DNA of 64,000 nucleotides from Coffea arabica (GCF_036785885.1 NC_092316.1:50415001-50479000), one strand, 5' to 3'. Positions 10,821-22,484 are shown, counted from the stretch's first letter. Notes: generated from the letters alone by a model not told the origin. A program made the numbers and translations.

Positions 10821-12460
10821 AACGTTGCAAGATCATCCTTGTTAAGAATGTAAATTCAGGACTCTTTTTGTATAGTAGCAAAGGATGTTTTTGAAGTAGT
10901 AGTTTTTCGACCTGGCCATATTAGCGACGAAATGTGCGTCTTTTTGTAACATACTGTTTATTTATCGGTTTTGGCCATAAAATCTGATTTTAAGTCATGT
11001 ATTTTGCGTTTTTCGAGTTGCAGTTGTCAGTAATAACATTAGCCGAACATGTATATTTATGTATATTTTCCGTAACTCTATGCCAACTACTTGTAATACG
11101 GGCACTATGAAGAGTATGGACAATGAAGACCCATGGCACCAATGCCATTTAGATTGAGGTACGATGAAGAGTATGGACAATGAAAAAAAATTAGTTACAT
11201 TTTCAAAGCATTAAGATGCATCCATGAAGTCCAAACTTGGTGCGAAGGACGCTGCCCTTCCAAATCTCCCTATTATATGGACCAAAGACACCATTTATTG
11301 TCATTAATAACCTCCCTTGTACAAGTATTTTTATAAAAACAAAATGAAACTATATGCTAAGAACTTGTAATACCGACCACAGGCATTAAAGTTTGGAGGT
11401 TTTATTATCTGTATCCATTTATTGTCAGTAACTACCACACTTGCTCAAACATAATACTTCTTTGAACAAGGTGTAAAGCCACGTCAAGTACTTGTGCATC
11501 AAATATTAAATATGGGGTCAAGATGATAAAGTGTGTGATGAAATAATGTACAGGTAAGGCATAAATTACGAAAAAATTCTTGTTTTTAACAAATACTGCA
11601 TGAAAAAACTTTATACACATATAAACGGTATACGGAAGGTTGGAAGCCTCAACCAACGCACATGACCTGCTGAGTTTTTGTTAATTTCCTTTCATGATAA
11701 AAAAAGGGCAAGTTTCCGTAACTGTTTAGTAACTCGCCGTAACACTCATCAAACGTCTCGACACTATCTCCTGTACGCCTTGTACTCAAAGTAGGTGTGA
11801 AATCAAATGGACATGATTCCAAGAAAGGATGTTACTCTATAGATTTCAATCCCGTCACCTACTTCCTGGCATGCCTATTTCATAGGTGTAGTAATGTAAA
11901 ATTTGCGGACATACACAGGAAAGGTTCCAAGTGCAATCGTTGCTGAAGGTGTGTGCATTTTGTATACTCCATAACTCTGTTTGCACATCGTGTAACTCCC
12001 GTTCGACAACGTGTAATTGTAGTACAAAATTAGAAGGGTTCCACACATATTGTTAAAAAATGTGGTATAAGATGATATCTAAACTGGACTAATTTTGTTT
12101 GGCCGAATATTAGCCATGAACAGCTCACAAACGTGTCGTTTGATGTCTGAGATGTTTTTGTGTCAGATCCCAGTCAACATGTTACTTATTTCATACTTGC
12201 TAATTTCTGAGAAGCATCTTTGCTAGTTTATATCGTCGACAAAAATATATTTTTCACCCCTAATGTTTAAGGTGTTAACCAATTTCATCCCTAAAGTTTC
12301 ATGCACAACACATTTTATCCTTGTAATTTTATAATTTTGATTAATTTCATCCTTCAAGTTCATAAATACACATTCCATCCTCATAATTTCCTAAATTTGG
12401 CAAATTAAGGACAATTGGTAGATTGTCAATCAGTTTGAATGGGATAGCGTCACTTAATTA
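10821..12460. other. MULE interior, non-coding; similar block recurs at 61.1 kb
   Basis: No gene is seen. The 22 bp stretch with GAAGAGTATGGACAATGAA occurs twice (about 11107 and 11166). The part at about 11945-12110 (CATTTTGTATACTCC, TCCACACATATTGTTAAAAA) resembles 61105-61270. The part at 12248-12420 is T/C-rich text like the ends of other MITEs here (CACCCCTAATGTTTAAGG) and may be an old insertion. Confidence 0.4.
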
Positions 12461-14143
12461 AAGGGCGCAGTTGTACTTTTATATCCCACAACAACAAAAG
12501 TTTGTTCATCCCCCTTTCATTATCGTTTACACTTTTCATTGTATTCCACTTCACACTTCCCATTTCATACTACTGAAAGGTGGCAATGAACCCGAATACA
12601 AAATTTATTATTAGTAGTCTTCCACCCCTCTCAAAGTTGGTGTACAGGACCAGAACAAGAAGACAGCTGGAAAATTTATTTTATTGTCTGAATTGATTTG
12701 AAATAATTCAGTAGCAGCATGTGACCCATCATGATGCTTCCACATTTGGGACGACATTGCTGTCATGTAAACGATTAGAAACAGCACGTAACACGTATAT
12801 TCACTGTCGGTACTACAAATCTAACGCTTTGTATGTAACGAAACTTATCTGACATGGTTCAAACACTGCATGTGAGTCTACAGTCTCTTCTCCCGTGATA
12901 TACTAGTTGGCTTCATATGCAAAAATGTCGATCTCACTATTTTAATGAGATATTCGAGAATGCCTCGCTACCGAATGTTTTGGGGTTCGAAACGATCATT
13001 GTAACTATTCCCAATAGACACTTAATAAAGTGTTTAAGAAATTTAATGTGTCAGTGGGAGGAATTATCATTTCTGCCAAGGGCAATAGCACAAACAAAAG
13101 AAGAGGAAAGTTTCATCGAATATTAACTAGTTGTATTATCACTAGATTGTAACATCAGGGAATATCTAGTTGGAATATTATTCAGTTTTAAATAGAGGAG
13201 ACGAAAAGTTGCAGATTGCAAATTCATTAGTTATAATTAATTGTAACATACACTCAACTGGTTGTAATTCAATCCGTACATAGTGAAATGTACAGGCCAC
13301 TGATGTGTAACTCTTTATCCACGTGACTCTTAATATTGGTGTACAGGTCATTTCATGACAAAAGCTGCATAATTTGTTTTATTGTCTGAACAGATGTGAC
13401 ACAGTTCAATGGCATGCATTGAACTCTACAGCTTCCACTGCCAGGACGAAATTGTTTGCCCTGGAATGCATTGAAGTGTGATATTTTAGCACATTGTTCT
13501 TTGTTGGCGGACTATAAAAGGGCGCGGGTGCAGTAGTATATCCCTCAACAACAAAAATTTTTTCGTCCACCTTTCATTACTGCACAAACATTTTTCATTT
13601 TAAATTACTTCACACTTCCCATATCATTCTACTGAAGGGTGGCAATGAACTCGTGTCTGAAATTTATTATTACTATTCTTCAACCCGCCTCTAACTTCAA
13701 TTGCAGTGTCATCAATAGAGGGTTCACACAAAAATCAAGTTCTTGGTTGTCAAATAGCAGCCAGTAGGTTGTACGATGTTCGAGAAGATCTCGCTAATTT
13801 AATGAGATGTTCGAGAAGGCCCCGCTACATCAATTGTTTTGGGATTCGAATCGATCATCTTTATGTTCTCATTAGACACTTACTAAAGTGTCTAATGAAA
13901 TTTTATGTGTTGGGGGGAGGACTTGTTGTTTGTGCCAAGTGCAATTGCACAAACAAGAGAAGAGGAAAGGTTCATCAGATATTAACTAGTTGTAGTATCA
14001 CTTGTTGCAATATCAGGAAATTTCTAGTTGTAATATCACTAGTTTTAAGTAGATAAGATGAAAAACTACCGATTGCAAATTCATTAGTTGTAATGAATTG
14101 TAACATATATATAACTAGTTGTAACTCAAAATGGTACATGGCG
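12461..14143. repeat. Two diverged copies of a long direct repeat in the MULE interior
   Basis: Matching landmarks: 'AAAGGGCGC' at 12461 and 13517; 'TATATCCC.CAACAACAAAA'; 'CACTTCACACTTCCCAT'; 'GGTGGCAATGAAC'; 'TTATTATTA.TA.TCTTC'; 'GAGATGTTCGAGAA'-like; 'ATTAACTAGTTGTA.TATCAC'. They follow in the same order in about 12461-13300 and 13517-14143, with a further partial match of 12640-12760 to 13340-13450. Open frames at 12917-13126 and 13706-14056 lie in equivalent parts but are not conserved as protein, so this is probably non-coding or decayed. Confidence 0.6.
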
Positions 14144-14860
14144 TAATCAAAATTTGTTGCATTTTAAATATTAGTTACCATACTTTCAAATTATTTGTCC
14201 CAACGAAGTATCATGTTCTTCTGTGAAACTGTTACTTATTATGTGGTCACGTGGAACCAAGCCGAGCCGCCAATTGTAAGTTCATTTCTGTACTGAAGGA
14301 GTACTACCTATTGAAGTGCTTGTAGTACAATCTGTAATACTTATCATTAATACAATTATAAACAAATTGTCTAAGTTTTAACATACAAGCAAATGACAAG
14401 GTGCCTGTACAAGCACATCAATAAGCGGTAACAGCTTATTAATTTCTTGTAACGTACATATGCTGGTTGCAACTTCTTGTTACACTTGAAAGGTAAGGTG
14501 ACTGACGTATAACTGGGTATTCACGACCCAATGGTTGTTGGAGTACAGGTCATGATCCAATCGAATTGAACCATTATTCCATCCACACACTATACATTTG
14601 ACCAAATGTTGAGTTTATTCTCTCGTTAATAGGTGGTTGTCATGGCTTCATCAACTCACCCAGGAGTACTATCCTGTGGAGAACAGCATGAAATGACACA
14701 GCAAGCAGTTGGTCAAGTTGCCAGAAGAAACCATTTACTATGCATGGTCTGAAACAGGTGCTCCGTTAAAAATTTCTACCTCTTTTTTTCTCCCACCTTT
14801 TTCTTTATCAGTAGATCCATTCTTTCATCCAACCAAAAAGCAGTAGCTATCAGCATAGTC
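14144..14860. other. MULE interior with recurring TTGTAAC motifs
   Basis: No gene is recognised. 'AACAGCTTATTAA.TTCTTGTAACGTACATATGC' (from about 14429) recurs at about 16326. A short frame from 14642 (ATGGCTTCATCAACTC..) ends after 36 codons. Confidence 0.4.
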
Positions 14861-15432
14861 ATGCAATCCACAAACGAAGGATCTCATACAAGCTCACCAT
14901 CAAATGTTCGGCAAAAAAGACAGAAAGTATCGTTGGGTCCAACAAATGCCATCAGCCAGTACGAAACACCAGACGAGAGGATTTTATATGGTATCAAACG
15001 CGAGTTCAAGAATGCTCCGCTTAACACCGACAACTCTCTGGGACTAGCTGGTCACATTTTTAAAAATACCGTCAATAATCATCTACCGTGTGGTTATTCC
15101 GTTATGAACCATGAGCCCATATGGGAGCCTGTTCGTGAGCGAAAAATGGAATTAGAGGTACTTTGTCGCTGGCATGGCCTCCGCGTCCCGAGAACAAGGT
15201 CGGCGGATCTTATTATAGGACCACAAGCCAATGATGCAAGCGTATTACATAGACTACAGCGAGAAGTTATGCAGATGAAGCGTAGGCTTCACAGGTTTCA
15301 CAAGATCCAAGCCGCAAAAAAACATGGTATTGGAAAACAATTTGATGTTTAGCACATTTTAGCAGATCTCATGCTTATATCTGATCCGGACCTATCTGAC
15401 TTTACTGAATCAAGCGACGATGACTTTCAAAG
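14861..15432 (+). pseudogene. Unrecognised MULE-borne ORF (163 aa) with an in-frame stop and open continuation
   Basis: An ATG at 14861 opens 163 codons ending at TAG 15350-15352. The same frame stays open for 26 further codons into an acidic segment (SDPDLSDFTESSDDDFQ) that ends at a good donor (AAAG|GTACAT, 15432/15433). The protein is Ser/Thr-rich at the start (RQKRQKVSLGPTN, a possible basic nuclear signal). A central part follows (DERILYGIKREF, GYSVMNHEPIWEP), and the end is basic and heptad-like (LHRLQREVMQMKRRLHRFHK). I do not recognise the family. Inference: the TAG is a nonsense mutation in a longer exon, or the true C-terminus is short. The ORF lies between the Ulp1-like gene and the transposase, so it was probably carried as MULE cargo. 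Confidence 0.45.
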
Positions 15433-16791
15433 GTACATACCCCATTGTCTAATGCATGACGGCGTTCCCAGGTGTTGTATGGGATACAACTGATAACAAG
15501 GGATGTAGTTCAATGTTTGTTAGGGTAGCGGTAAAACTATACTCATTATAATCTCTATTCAAACAAATTGCTTACCATATTTGGATATTAATCATGCCTG
15601 TTAAACAGTCGTAACTAGTTGTAACGTAACAGTAACATATCCCTAACTGGTTGTAATCCATTGTGTACTGTTCGTTCTTCCTTTTTTGTTGCATTGTAAA
15701 ACTTCATTTTAACGTTATAAATTAGTTCTCCAAGAAATCATTTTCTTATGCGCACCTATTACCAACATGTGGTCGTGACCTGACTTGACCATAATTTAAT
15801 TAACCTAAAAACTTGTAATACCAATTGATGTGCCTGTGATATATCATGTCAATGGTGCACTAAATTCGTCAAGCGATGCAAAACAAATGGCCTAAATAAT
15901 AATATTTTATAAAAATAGCCAAATAATAATTCGAATTTATCATCATAACAAAATCAAGACAATTTAGACTTTAGATTGTGTTATCCTATATATCGTACCT
16001 TTGGCGGTGCGATCTATGCCAATAAATATGTTATTAAGGTATGCAATTGAATGTAGTAGAATGGTATACATATCACGATAACCATTCAACTGTTATGGTC
16101 GATTTAGTGAAAAATATCCGATCACAAAAAATACGTTCAATTCTATTGTAAAATTGTTACTTCAATTTTCTACCAACTTTATAATTTTCTAACAATTTTA
16201 TACAACCCAATACAAACTATTGATGACTACTAACATTAGATGCGATTACAATTGTAATCCATTTGTCTAAATTTGAAAAGAGTGAAACATCAATGGTGCC
16301 TGTATAATCTCGTCAATAAGTTGTAACAGCTTATTAACTGCTTGTAACGTACATATGCAGCATTCTCAAGTTGGGATAACCACTTAATGTCTCGTTCAAA
16401 ATGTATAGTTACACATCATTCATCAACCTCATTTTGGGGGGAGGCGACGTCAACGCGTAGTTGCAATCCCTGTGTGTTATTTCTTCCCTGAAATGCGTAA
16501 CGATGGCAAATCAGCAAATATTATTAATAAAACATACGATTAATGATATACGATGTCCAAGTCTCCAATTAATAACATTACATAAATATGTGCTGTAACG
16601 ATAAAAGTTTATCACCTGAGGTGATGGTGCAAATACATGATATGCATCAACATCACAGTGTGTTGAAATTGCCCCACGCTCCTCCTACATTATATAGTAT
16701 AAGTAATCGACTGTCAACAAATCATTACCAGTGCCTATATTGCTCACTTATAAAGTTAAATTGGACTAGGCATTATAACAAAAATGATATA
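15433..16791. other. MULE interior, non-coding
   Basis: AT-rich with scattered TTGTAAC/TGTAAC words (for example CTAGTTGTAACGTAACAGTAAC at about 15611). No gene is recognised on either strand. The open frame at 16588-16803 overlaps the predicted last exon of the opposite-strand transposase and has no family resemblance. Confidence 0.4.
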
Positions 16792-19636
16792 TCAGACCAT
16801 TAAGACATCTCTGATGGAGTTATGCTTGAAAAAAATAGAAAATTTGGGATGCATCCATTCTGTAGGGACACTTGCAGGAGGCCCCTGATTAGCCAAACGG
16901 TGCATCTTGAAATAATAAAAAATAATACGTTATTAAAGCGAACATACGTTAACTACATAATTTGCATGATTTGACAGCTTTCGGGAGCCCACCGTTACAA
17001 TTAAAGAAAAAAAGGTAGCTCTACTACATGAACAAGAAGGTTTTATTTTAACTACTAAATGCATGCATACCGTTTGACTTTCATCGGTATCGGGAGCAAC
17101 AACATTTAGAGGGCCATTCACTGTCTGACTCATTGAATGCGTCTACAAGTTTCGTATGGGCCAAATCATTGTATAAGACAAACAAAATACATATATCATG
17201 AGGGATGACGGCCGTAACAACATTATCACACAATGTAACATCAATATAACTATTTATGCTGTTAGAAACATCCAAATAAAAGTAAGAGTCATGTCCATTT
17301 TATACTAACCGAAACAGAGTCAGTAGATGAACGGCATCCCATAAACATGTATTCCTCAAATGAAACCGATGTCGGCTCCGATTCTGAGACCTACAGTATT
17401 GACACGGCAATAATATTATTTCATAATGAATGTTACCTAAACTTTAGTTAATAGTATAACAATAACTTAGTTTTAACATAAATGTTCCCCAAGTACCAAA
17501 ATTTGATCCATACCGTAGTCTGTGTAGTTCTTGATAATCTAGATTTTCTTTTTACTTTGTCAAATTTATCGACCCAACTTCGCATCACTTTACTTTTCTT
17601 CCCACCGGCTCATTTTTTAATGCCTCTTGCGACTACTGCCTCCCCCATTTCATTTACAATTTCAATTTTATCTCGTTCCTCCATATTCAGATTTTTTTGA
17701 TTTTGCAAAGGTTGCTCTTCACTTTCTGAGAGGAGGAGCTCAACTCTCTTTGACAAATCGGATATGACAGTGATTGCTACTTTGCTGGTGTCCTCCGACA
17801 TTGCTGCTCGAGTTGCGACCTTAATCATGGCTGGAGCGAGCTCCCGATAACGAGTTGAAATCATGACTTTAGGATCAGCCACAACTTCCTGTCCTCGCCG
17901 ATCAAAACAATCTCCAGCCCGAGCTCTTTTTGTCCATCGCCTTTTAATGTATTCAGGAGGAATTATTTTTATACCCACGGTATCAAACACCTTCAACGCG
18001 TGCCCACATAAAATGCCTTCATTCTCGTATTTTTTGCAACTACAACGTACACTTAGATCATTCCGATTGAATACTACTGTTCTTTCAGGTCCTCCATCAT
18101 ACCTCATGACCGCAAACTCCACAAACATCGCTGCATCTTGTTGTCTCAATATAACCATAGCTGTTGACTCGCCATATTCATTTTGGAATGCAACAAATAC
18201 GGTTGGTGAATACGTCTCTAATGCATGCACAAGCATAGGTGTTTGCCTTAACCCTATCATGGGGAGCTTTTGCCTCATTTCATATTCTGCGATCAGTTCA
18301 TTTTGTCTCTTTTCATCAACCACCCGATTGAAATGTCTAAAGAACTGCACAAGGTCATGATCCAGTTTCAAATGATTTTTAATTGCTGCATTTAGGCTTT
18401 CGCTGAGTTGGGTGCTTCGCATTCCCGCGGTCCATCTTTCTTTCATCATGCACCTTGCCCATTTATCACGAATTTTGTACAACTCCGAGAGCCATTCATT
18501 ATTTTCAAGATTGTGTTTCTTCACCATCGCCTCCCACACCCTATTGAATTGTTCCACTTCTTCAAACTCATACATGCAGGCACCAAACATGTATGGAAGA
18601 TCACTATTTTCCTTGTAGTGATTGCCAAGATGTTTCATAAAATTACGCCTTATGTGAAACGTACATAGACCGTGAAATGTTTCAGGCATGACAATTGAAA
18701 GAGCGGCTGCCATGGCGTGATCTTGGTCGGTTAGTATGGTATTTGGATGTTTTCCGCACATTGCTTCTAAAAATGTACCAAACACCCATTTGAAAGAATC
18801 TATCGTCTCATCATACATAAGGGCAGCACCGAATATCACAATTTGCCTATGCTGGTTAAAACCCACAAATACTCCAAGTGGCCGGTATTCTTTATTTGTT
18901 TTGTAAGTTGTGTCGAATGTGACTACGTCTCCAAAAAAGTTGTAGTCAATTAACATTCCTGCATCAGCCCAAAAGATATTCGTTATTTGTTCTTCACAGT
19001 CTAGCTGAAGGATGGATTCTCGAGTGTTTGCTCTTGAAAATAATTCAGCATGCTACTTGCTTCTCCATATTTCAAGCTCCTTTTCCGTCTTGTTCGAAGA
19101 TATCGTTTAAGATCATCCCGAGTATATCCCACATTACCCATCCCACCTGCTTCCGTTCCCATAAGCTCATGGCTCTGTTTCAATGAAAGCCCAGCATCCT
19201 CGCTTATTTCAGCTTGGAATTCTTGAGTCACACTCACTTTTCTTTGTGATGGCATCATGTGAGCACATTGAGCAATGTGCAACTCATGATTATGCTCTAA
19301 GACAAGGTCATGCACACGGTACTTCATTGTCCCTCTAAACAACACGATAACCATCTTAGCTCCACACCCTGTTTTCGTCGGCGCTCGTGTCCTCTTTGGC
19401 ATCACATCACTTTCGTACTTGCGTTTCACACCTTCCTTGCAGCAACTATATCTCCTAGACGTGGTCATGCCGTCTTTGTCTTTATTCAGATAGTCTTTAC
19501 GTACACTGAAACCCATTTTAAAGGCATACTTGTTGTAAAACTTGTACGCATCCTCTTCACTGTTGAACTCCATTCCTAATTCAGGGGTCCCATTTTCTGC
19601 CAATTTGCTGCAATCCATTACTTCTACCCCTGCCAA
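16792..19636 (-). pseudogene. FAR1-type MULE transposase (MURA-like), frameshifted
   Basis: Read from 19636 leftwards. The first part (211 aa, 19636-19001) has a FAR1/WRKY-GCM1 zinc-finger domain: GMEFNSEEDAYKFYNKYA at residues 21-38, C65/C66, C91, H115-N-H117. The second part (18956-17610) holds the MULE DDE core, with D15 in TFDTTY, D77 in TILTDQDHA and a likely E186 in LSESLNA, plus a SWIM finger C305-S-C307..C317-G-H319 for DNA or protein contacts. Between them, after ENPSF, the frame shifts. The other frame reads QLDCEEQITNIFWADAG before LIDYNFFGD, so about ten bases (or another number not divisible by three) are missing near 19008. A stop after GIKK at 17610, with GGKKSKVMRSWVDKF in another frame beyond it, suggests a second lesion. 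Likely C-terminal exons follow near 17515, 17393-17310, 17140-17072 and 16900-16792 (ANQGPPASVPTEWMHPKF). Catalytic residues are intact, but the gene is broken. Confidence 0.85.
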
Positions 19637-20046
19637 TTATGCATCAAACACCCTAATTTGCAACATTTCATGAATAGTATGTACATAAACGACAATATAA
19701 ATGTATATTACCATTTATAATGTGTTATGAATCACACATTACTCGTATACCAAATCCTATTATTACGCTTATCAATATGATTAATGATTCACATCACCTT
19801 ACTTTTACTCTAAGACAACGGTATTATCTATGTACAAATACAACTCCATGTACACTAACTTATACGGACTGTAATGTATTGGTCACGCGTTGTAAGTCTA
19901 TTTGAACTGTATGTACATCCACGCTGGTGATTATATTTTGATTCTAGATTCTTTAGCTTACTGGACCTTATGTCATTCGTTAATGACAACCGCATAAACC
20001 AACTCCACATTTTCTACTTTTTCTACATTTTGAGGGCCAAACAAGT
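19637..20046. other. Upstream region of the transposase gene, within the MULE
   Basis: No coding sequence is recognised. This stretch would hold the minus-strand promoter of the transposase. It is rich in TGTAAT/TGTACA words. Confidence 0.35.
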
Positions 20047-20735
20047 ACTTTCTACTCATTGTAATATATTTCTTACATCATGTAATTGACTTACAACACA
20101 AGGTTCACCCATTTATTATTCACATATGTGTCTTTTCCTCTGTTTCACCCCATTCAACTCTATGCCTCTATTTTATACAACTGTATGGTCAGGAGAGGGG
20201 CAAACTAATATTACTCCATGAGCATGGACCAATTACTAGATGCACAATAATTCATATCAATTGTAATACGGTGGCTATAACATGTAACTAATTTACAACA
20301 AGATGTATATTCATTCACTTGTTAAATGTGACTTTGTTTCTCTCATCTTTCCCTAATTCCAGCCGATGATTTACTTGAATACATAACCCTACTTTCTACT
20401 CATTGTAATATATTTCTTACATCATGTAATTGACTTACAACACAAGGTTCACCCATTTATTATTCACATATGTGTCTTTTCCTCTGTTTCATCTCATTCA
20501 ACTCTACGCCTCCATTTTACACACACTATATGGTCAGGAGAGGGGCAAACTAATATTGCTCCATGAGCATGGACCAATTACTAAATGCACAATGATTCAT
20601 ATCAATTGTAATACGGTGGCTATAACATGTAACTAATTTACAACAGCATGTATATTCATTCACTTGTTAAATGTGACTTTGTTTCTCTCATCTTTCCCTA
20701 ATTCCAGTCGACGGTTTACTTGAATACATAACCCT
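20047..20735. repeat. Near-identical tandem duplication, unit 344-345 bp, two copies
   Basis: Copy 1 is 20047-20390 and copy 2 is 20391-20735. Both start ACTTTCTACTCATTGTAATA and end TGAATACATAACCCT. The difference is a handful of substitutions and one indel. Each copy has CATGTAAC (20281-20288 and 20626-20633), the inverse of GTTACATG in the left-end array. The copies look recent compared with the rest of the element. Confidence 0.9.
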
Positions 20736-21490
20736 AGGTCTTCCAAAAACTACTATCTCATTATAGTCCATCACTGAAAAGCTGAATGCTCACACAAACA
20801 CAGATACGGTACACACATACAAATACAGTACAACTTCACTATTCTTCTATCATCTTCATATTATGTCTTCAGTGACTCTAATTTCATCCTTCCTTTAACA
20901 GATGTGCATTTGGGTGACAAATTATTGGCCACAATTACTGACATGGTTCAGTCATGTTACCTTGGTCTGCTAATACGCTTCACGTTTCACCGAAGTCGGA
21001 GACGTAGCTGCTTCTGCTATTAAGTTGAAGGACAAAATCTGGTTTCGTGAGATGCTGAATTTCCTCTATTTGCTTCTACCTTACCGCCGCTCTTGCACGC
21101 ATTCAGAATACATACAACACTCTTATACCCAATTGGAGACCACAACTGCTTCTGCTATTCAATTTTACGGACAAACTTTGGCTTCATCTCTGTTTGCTTC
21201 TTCCATGCCGCCTGCCTCTCCATCCATTTTTCTGTCAATTGCTACTTTCATCAGAGTAGACTACACCCACTTCACCTAGAAACACCCAGTAGGTTGAATC
21301 CCACCTGAACTTCAGCTTTCTGCCTTCAGTGAGTGGTTGGTCAGAGTAGATTACCTTCACAATTTAATTATTTGGCTTCCCTCAGTTTTGTTTTCTGCGG
21401 CTAATTCAAAATTTCAACTTGAATTTCAAAAACCAATTCTCTTCCGTTTGCTCCGTCTGCTCCCGTTTGGAAGTCAACATTTTTTTATTT
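20736..21490. other. MULE right interior, no gene recognised
   Basis: Short plus-strand frames (21025-21279, 21093-21308, 21337-21675) overlap each other and run into the terminal repeat. None has recognisable domains. 'CTTCTGCTATT.AATTTTA.GGACAAA.T.TGG' occurs twice (about 21011 and 21149), a small local duplication. Confidence 0.35.
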
Positions 21491-21615
21491 GGAACGGCAT
21501 CGTTTTTGTGCCCTGCTTCAGCCTTGCTGACTTGGCTCATTTGTCTCCTCACGTTTTTTATTGTGAGGAGACCGTTCAGGAGCGGTCGTCTGAGGACCGC
21601 TCCTGCCCCGTATCC
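21491..21615 (-). repeat. Right terminal inverted repeat of the large MULE, with terminal hairpin
   Basis: It is inverse to 1056-1164. The outermost part holds GGAGCGGTC and GACCGCTCC arms (about 21579-21604) that can pair as a hairpin, followed by TGCCCCGTATCC at the extreme end. A similar end structure occurs at 61286-61323. Confidence 0.8.
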
Positions 21616-21868
21616 CTTTGTAGGTTGCAATGCAATTATCCCTGGTCAACGGCCAAACCACCTCAGCTTCCGTGATTAGCTTCGTGTCACGTTCACGTTT
21701 TTGCCGCCCCATATAGGTCGTTGAGGATCTTTCTTTTTCTTTTTTTTTTGGTCAAACGTTGAGGATCTCAGTTGTGTGATATTGAGGTCCCAACTGTGTG
21801 ACATTGAGGTTTAGTTGGATCTCAGTTGTTGGGGCTGTGTTTTCGAGGATGGAATTATTTGGGGATTA

Positions 21869-22484
21869 GGGTAAAAAACTTGGGGAGTTTCTAAACAATT
21901 ATCATTGTTCACTTGACCTCTAATTTAAATTTTATTTTCGATTTGCTTTTGAATAATTAAAACTGCATATTTTAAGGACTTTCAGTGATTTTAGACTTAA
22001 ATTTGTTCGGAGTTAAATGATATTTTTGTCCATTCACAATTGAAGCATCGAGACCAATATCAAAAATCCTAAAAAGAGGTAACTCTTCAATTTTTTAAGT
22101 ACACCATTAGATTTTTTTTCACAAATCCTTTGAAAACTGAGTTTTACCCAAAAGATTTGACGGTGAAACCTTTAAATGGCTGGAAAAAAAAAAACCCACA
22201 TGCTAGGCATGGTGCAAGGCTTTTTTCTTATGGTTAAAACTCTATTTTTCAAAGGATATGTGAAAAAAAAATCTAATGATGTGTTTAAGAAATTGAAAAG
22301 TTACCTATTTTTAGGATTTCTGATGTTGGTCCCCGAAGCTTCAATTTCTGAGGACTAAAGTCACCGAAAGTCCTTAACGTGTGAAGTTTTAATTGTTCAA
22401 AGGCAAATCAGAAACAAAATTTAGATGAGGTGTCAAAAGTAAACAACGGCAATAGTTTAGAGACTAGGTAGATTTTTTACTCTT
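21869..22484. mobile_element. Foldback MITE with arms of about 280 bp
   Basis: From GGGTAAAAAACTTGGGGAGT to TAGATTTTTTACTC the two halves are inverse copies. For example GATTTGCTTTTGAATAATTAAAACT matches the inverse of AGTTTTAATTGTTCAAAGGCAAATC, and ATTAGATTTTTTTTCACA matches TGTGAAAAAAAAATCTAAT. It contains no gene. No clear target duplication was found. It lies directly outside the large MULE. Confidence 0.75.

Larger units (their letters stand above)
1056..21615. mobile_element. Very large Mutator-like element (about 20.6 kb) with three gene-like regions
   Basis: Seen: inverted repeats at 1056-1164 and 21491-21615. Both begin GGATACGGGGCAGGA from the outside and stay alignable for over 100 bp, sharing for example CCGCTCCTGAACGGTC, AACGTGAGG and CCAAGTCAGCAAG. 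CTTTGT lies directly outside both ends (1050-1055, 21616-21621). Inside are a FAR1-type MULE transposase on the minus strand and an HMG-box/PMD/Ulp1-like gene on the plus strand. Known: MULEs usually make 8-10 bp target duplications, and some plant MULEs (Kaonashi type) carry Ulp1-like genes. Inference: this is a now-defective autonomous MULE. Odd points are the great length, the six-base rather than nine-base flanking repeat, and unequal ends. Similarity may extend a little beyond the ends (TGCATT blocks on both sides), so boundaries could shift. Confidence 0.8.

Noticed and set aside
17863-18668. Long plus-strand frames opposite the transposase
   Set aside because: They are antisense shadows of the conserved transposase coding region.
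1014-21727. GTTGAGGA at 1014 and 21720 as a possible wider target duplication of the MULE
   Set aside because: Only 8 bp match and the sequences just inside are not inverted copies. GTTGAGGA also recurs at 21761, so chance is likely. CTTTGT next to the matched ends fits better.
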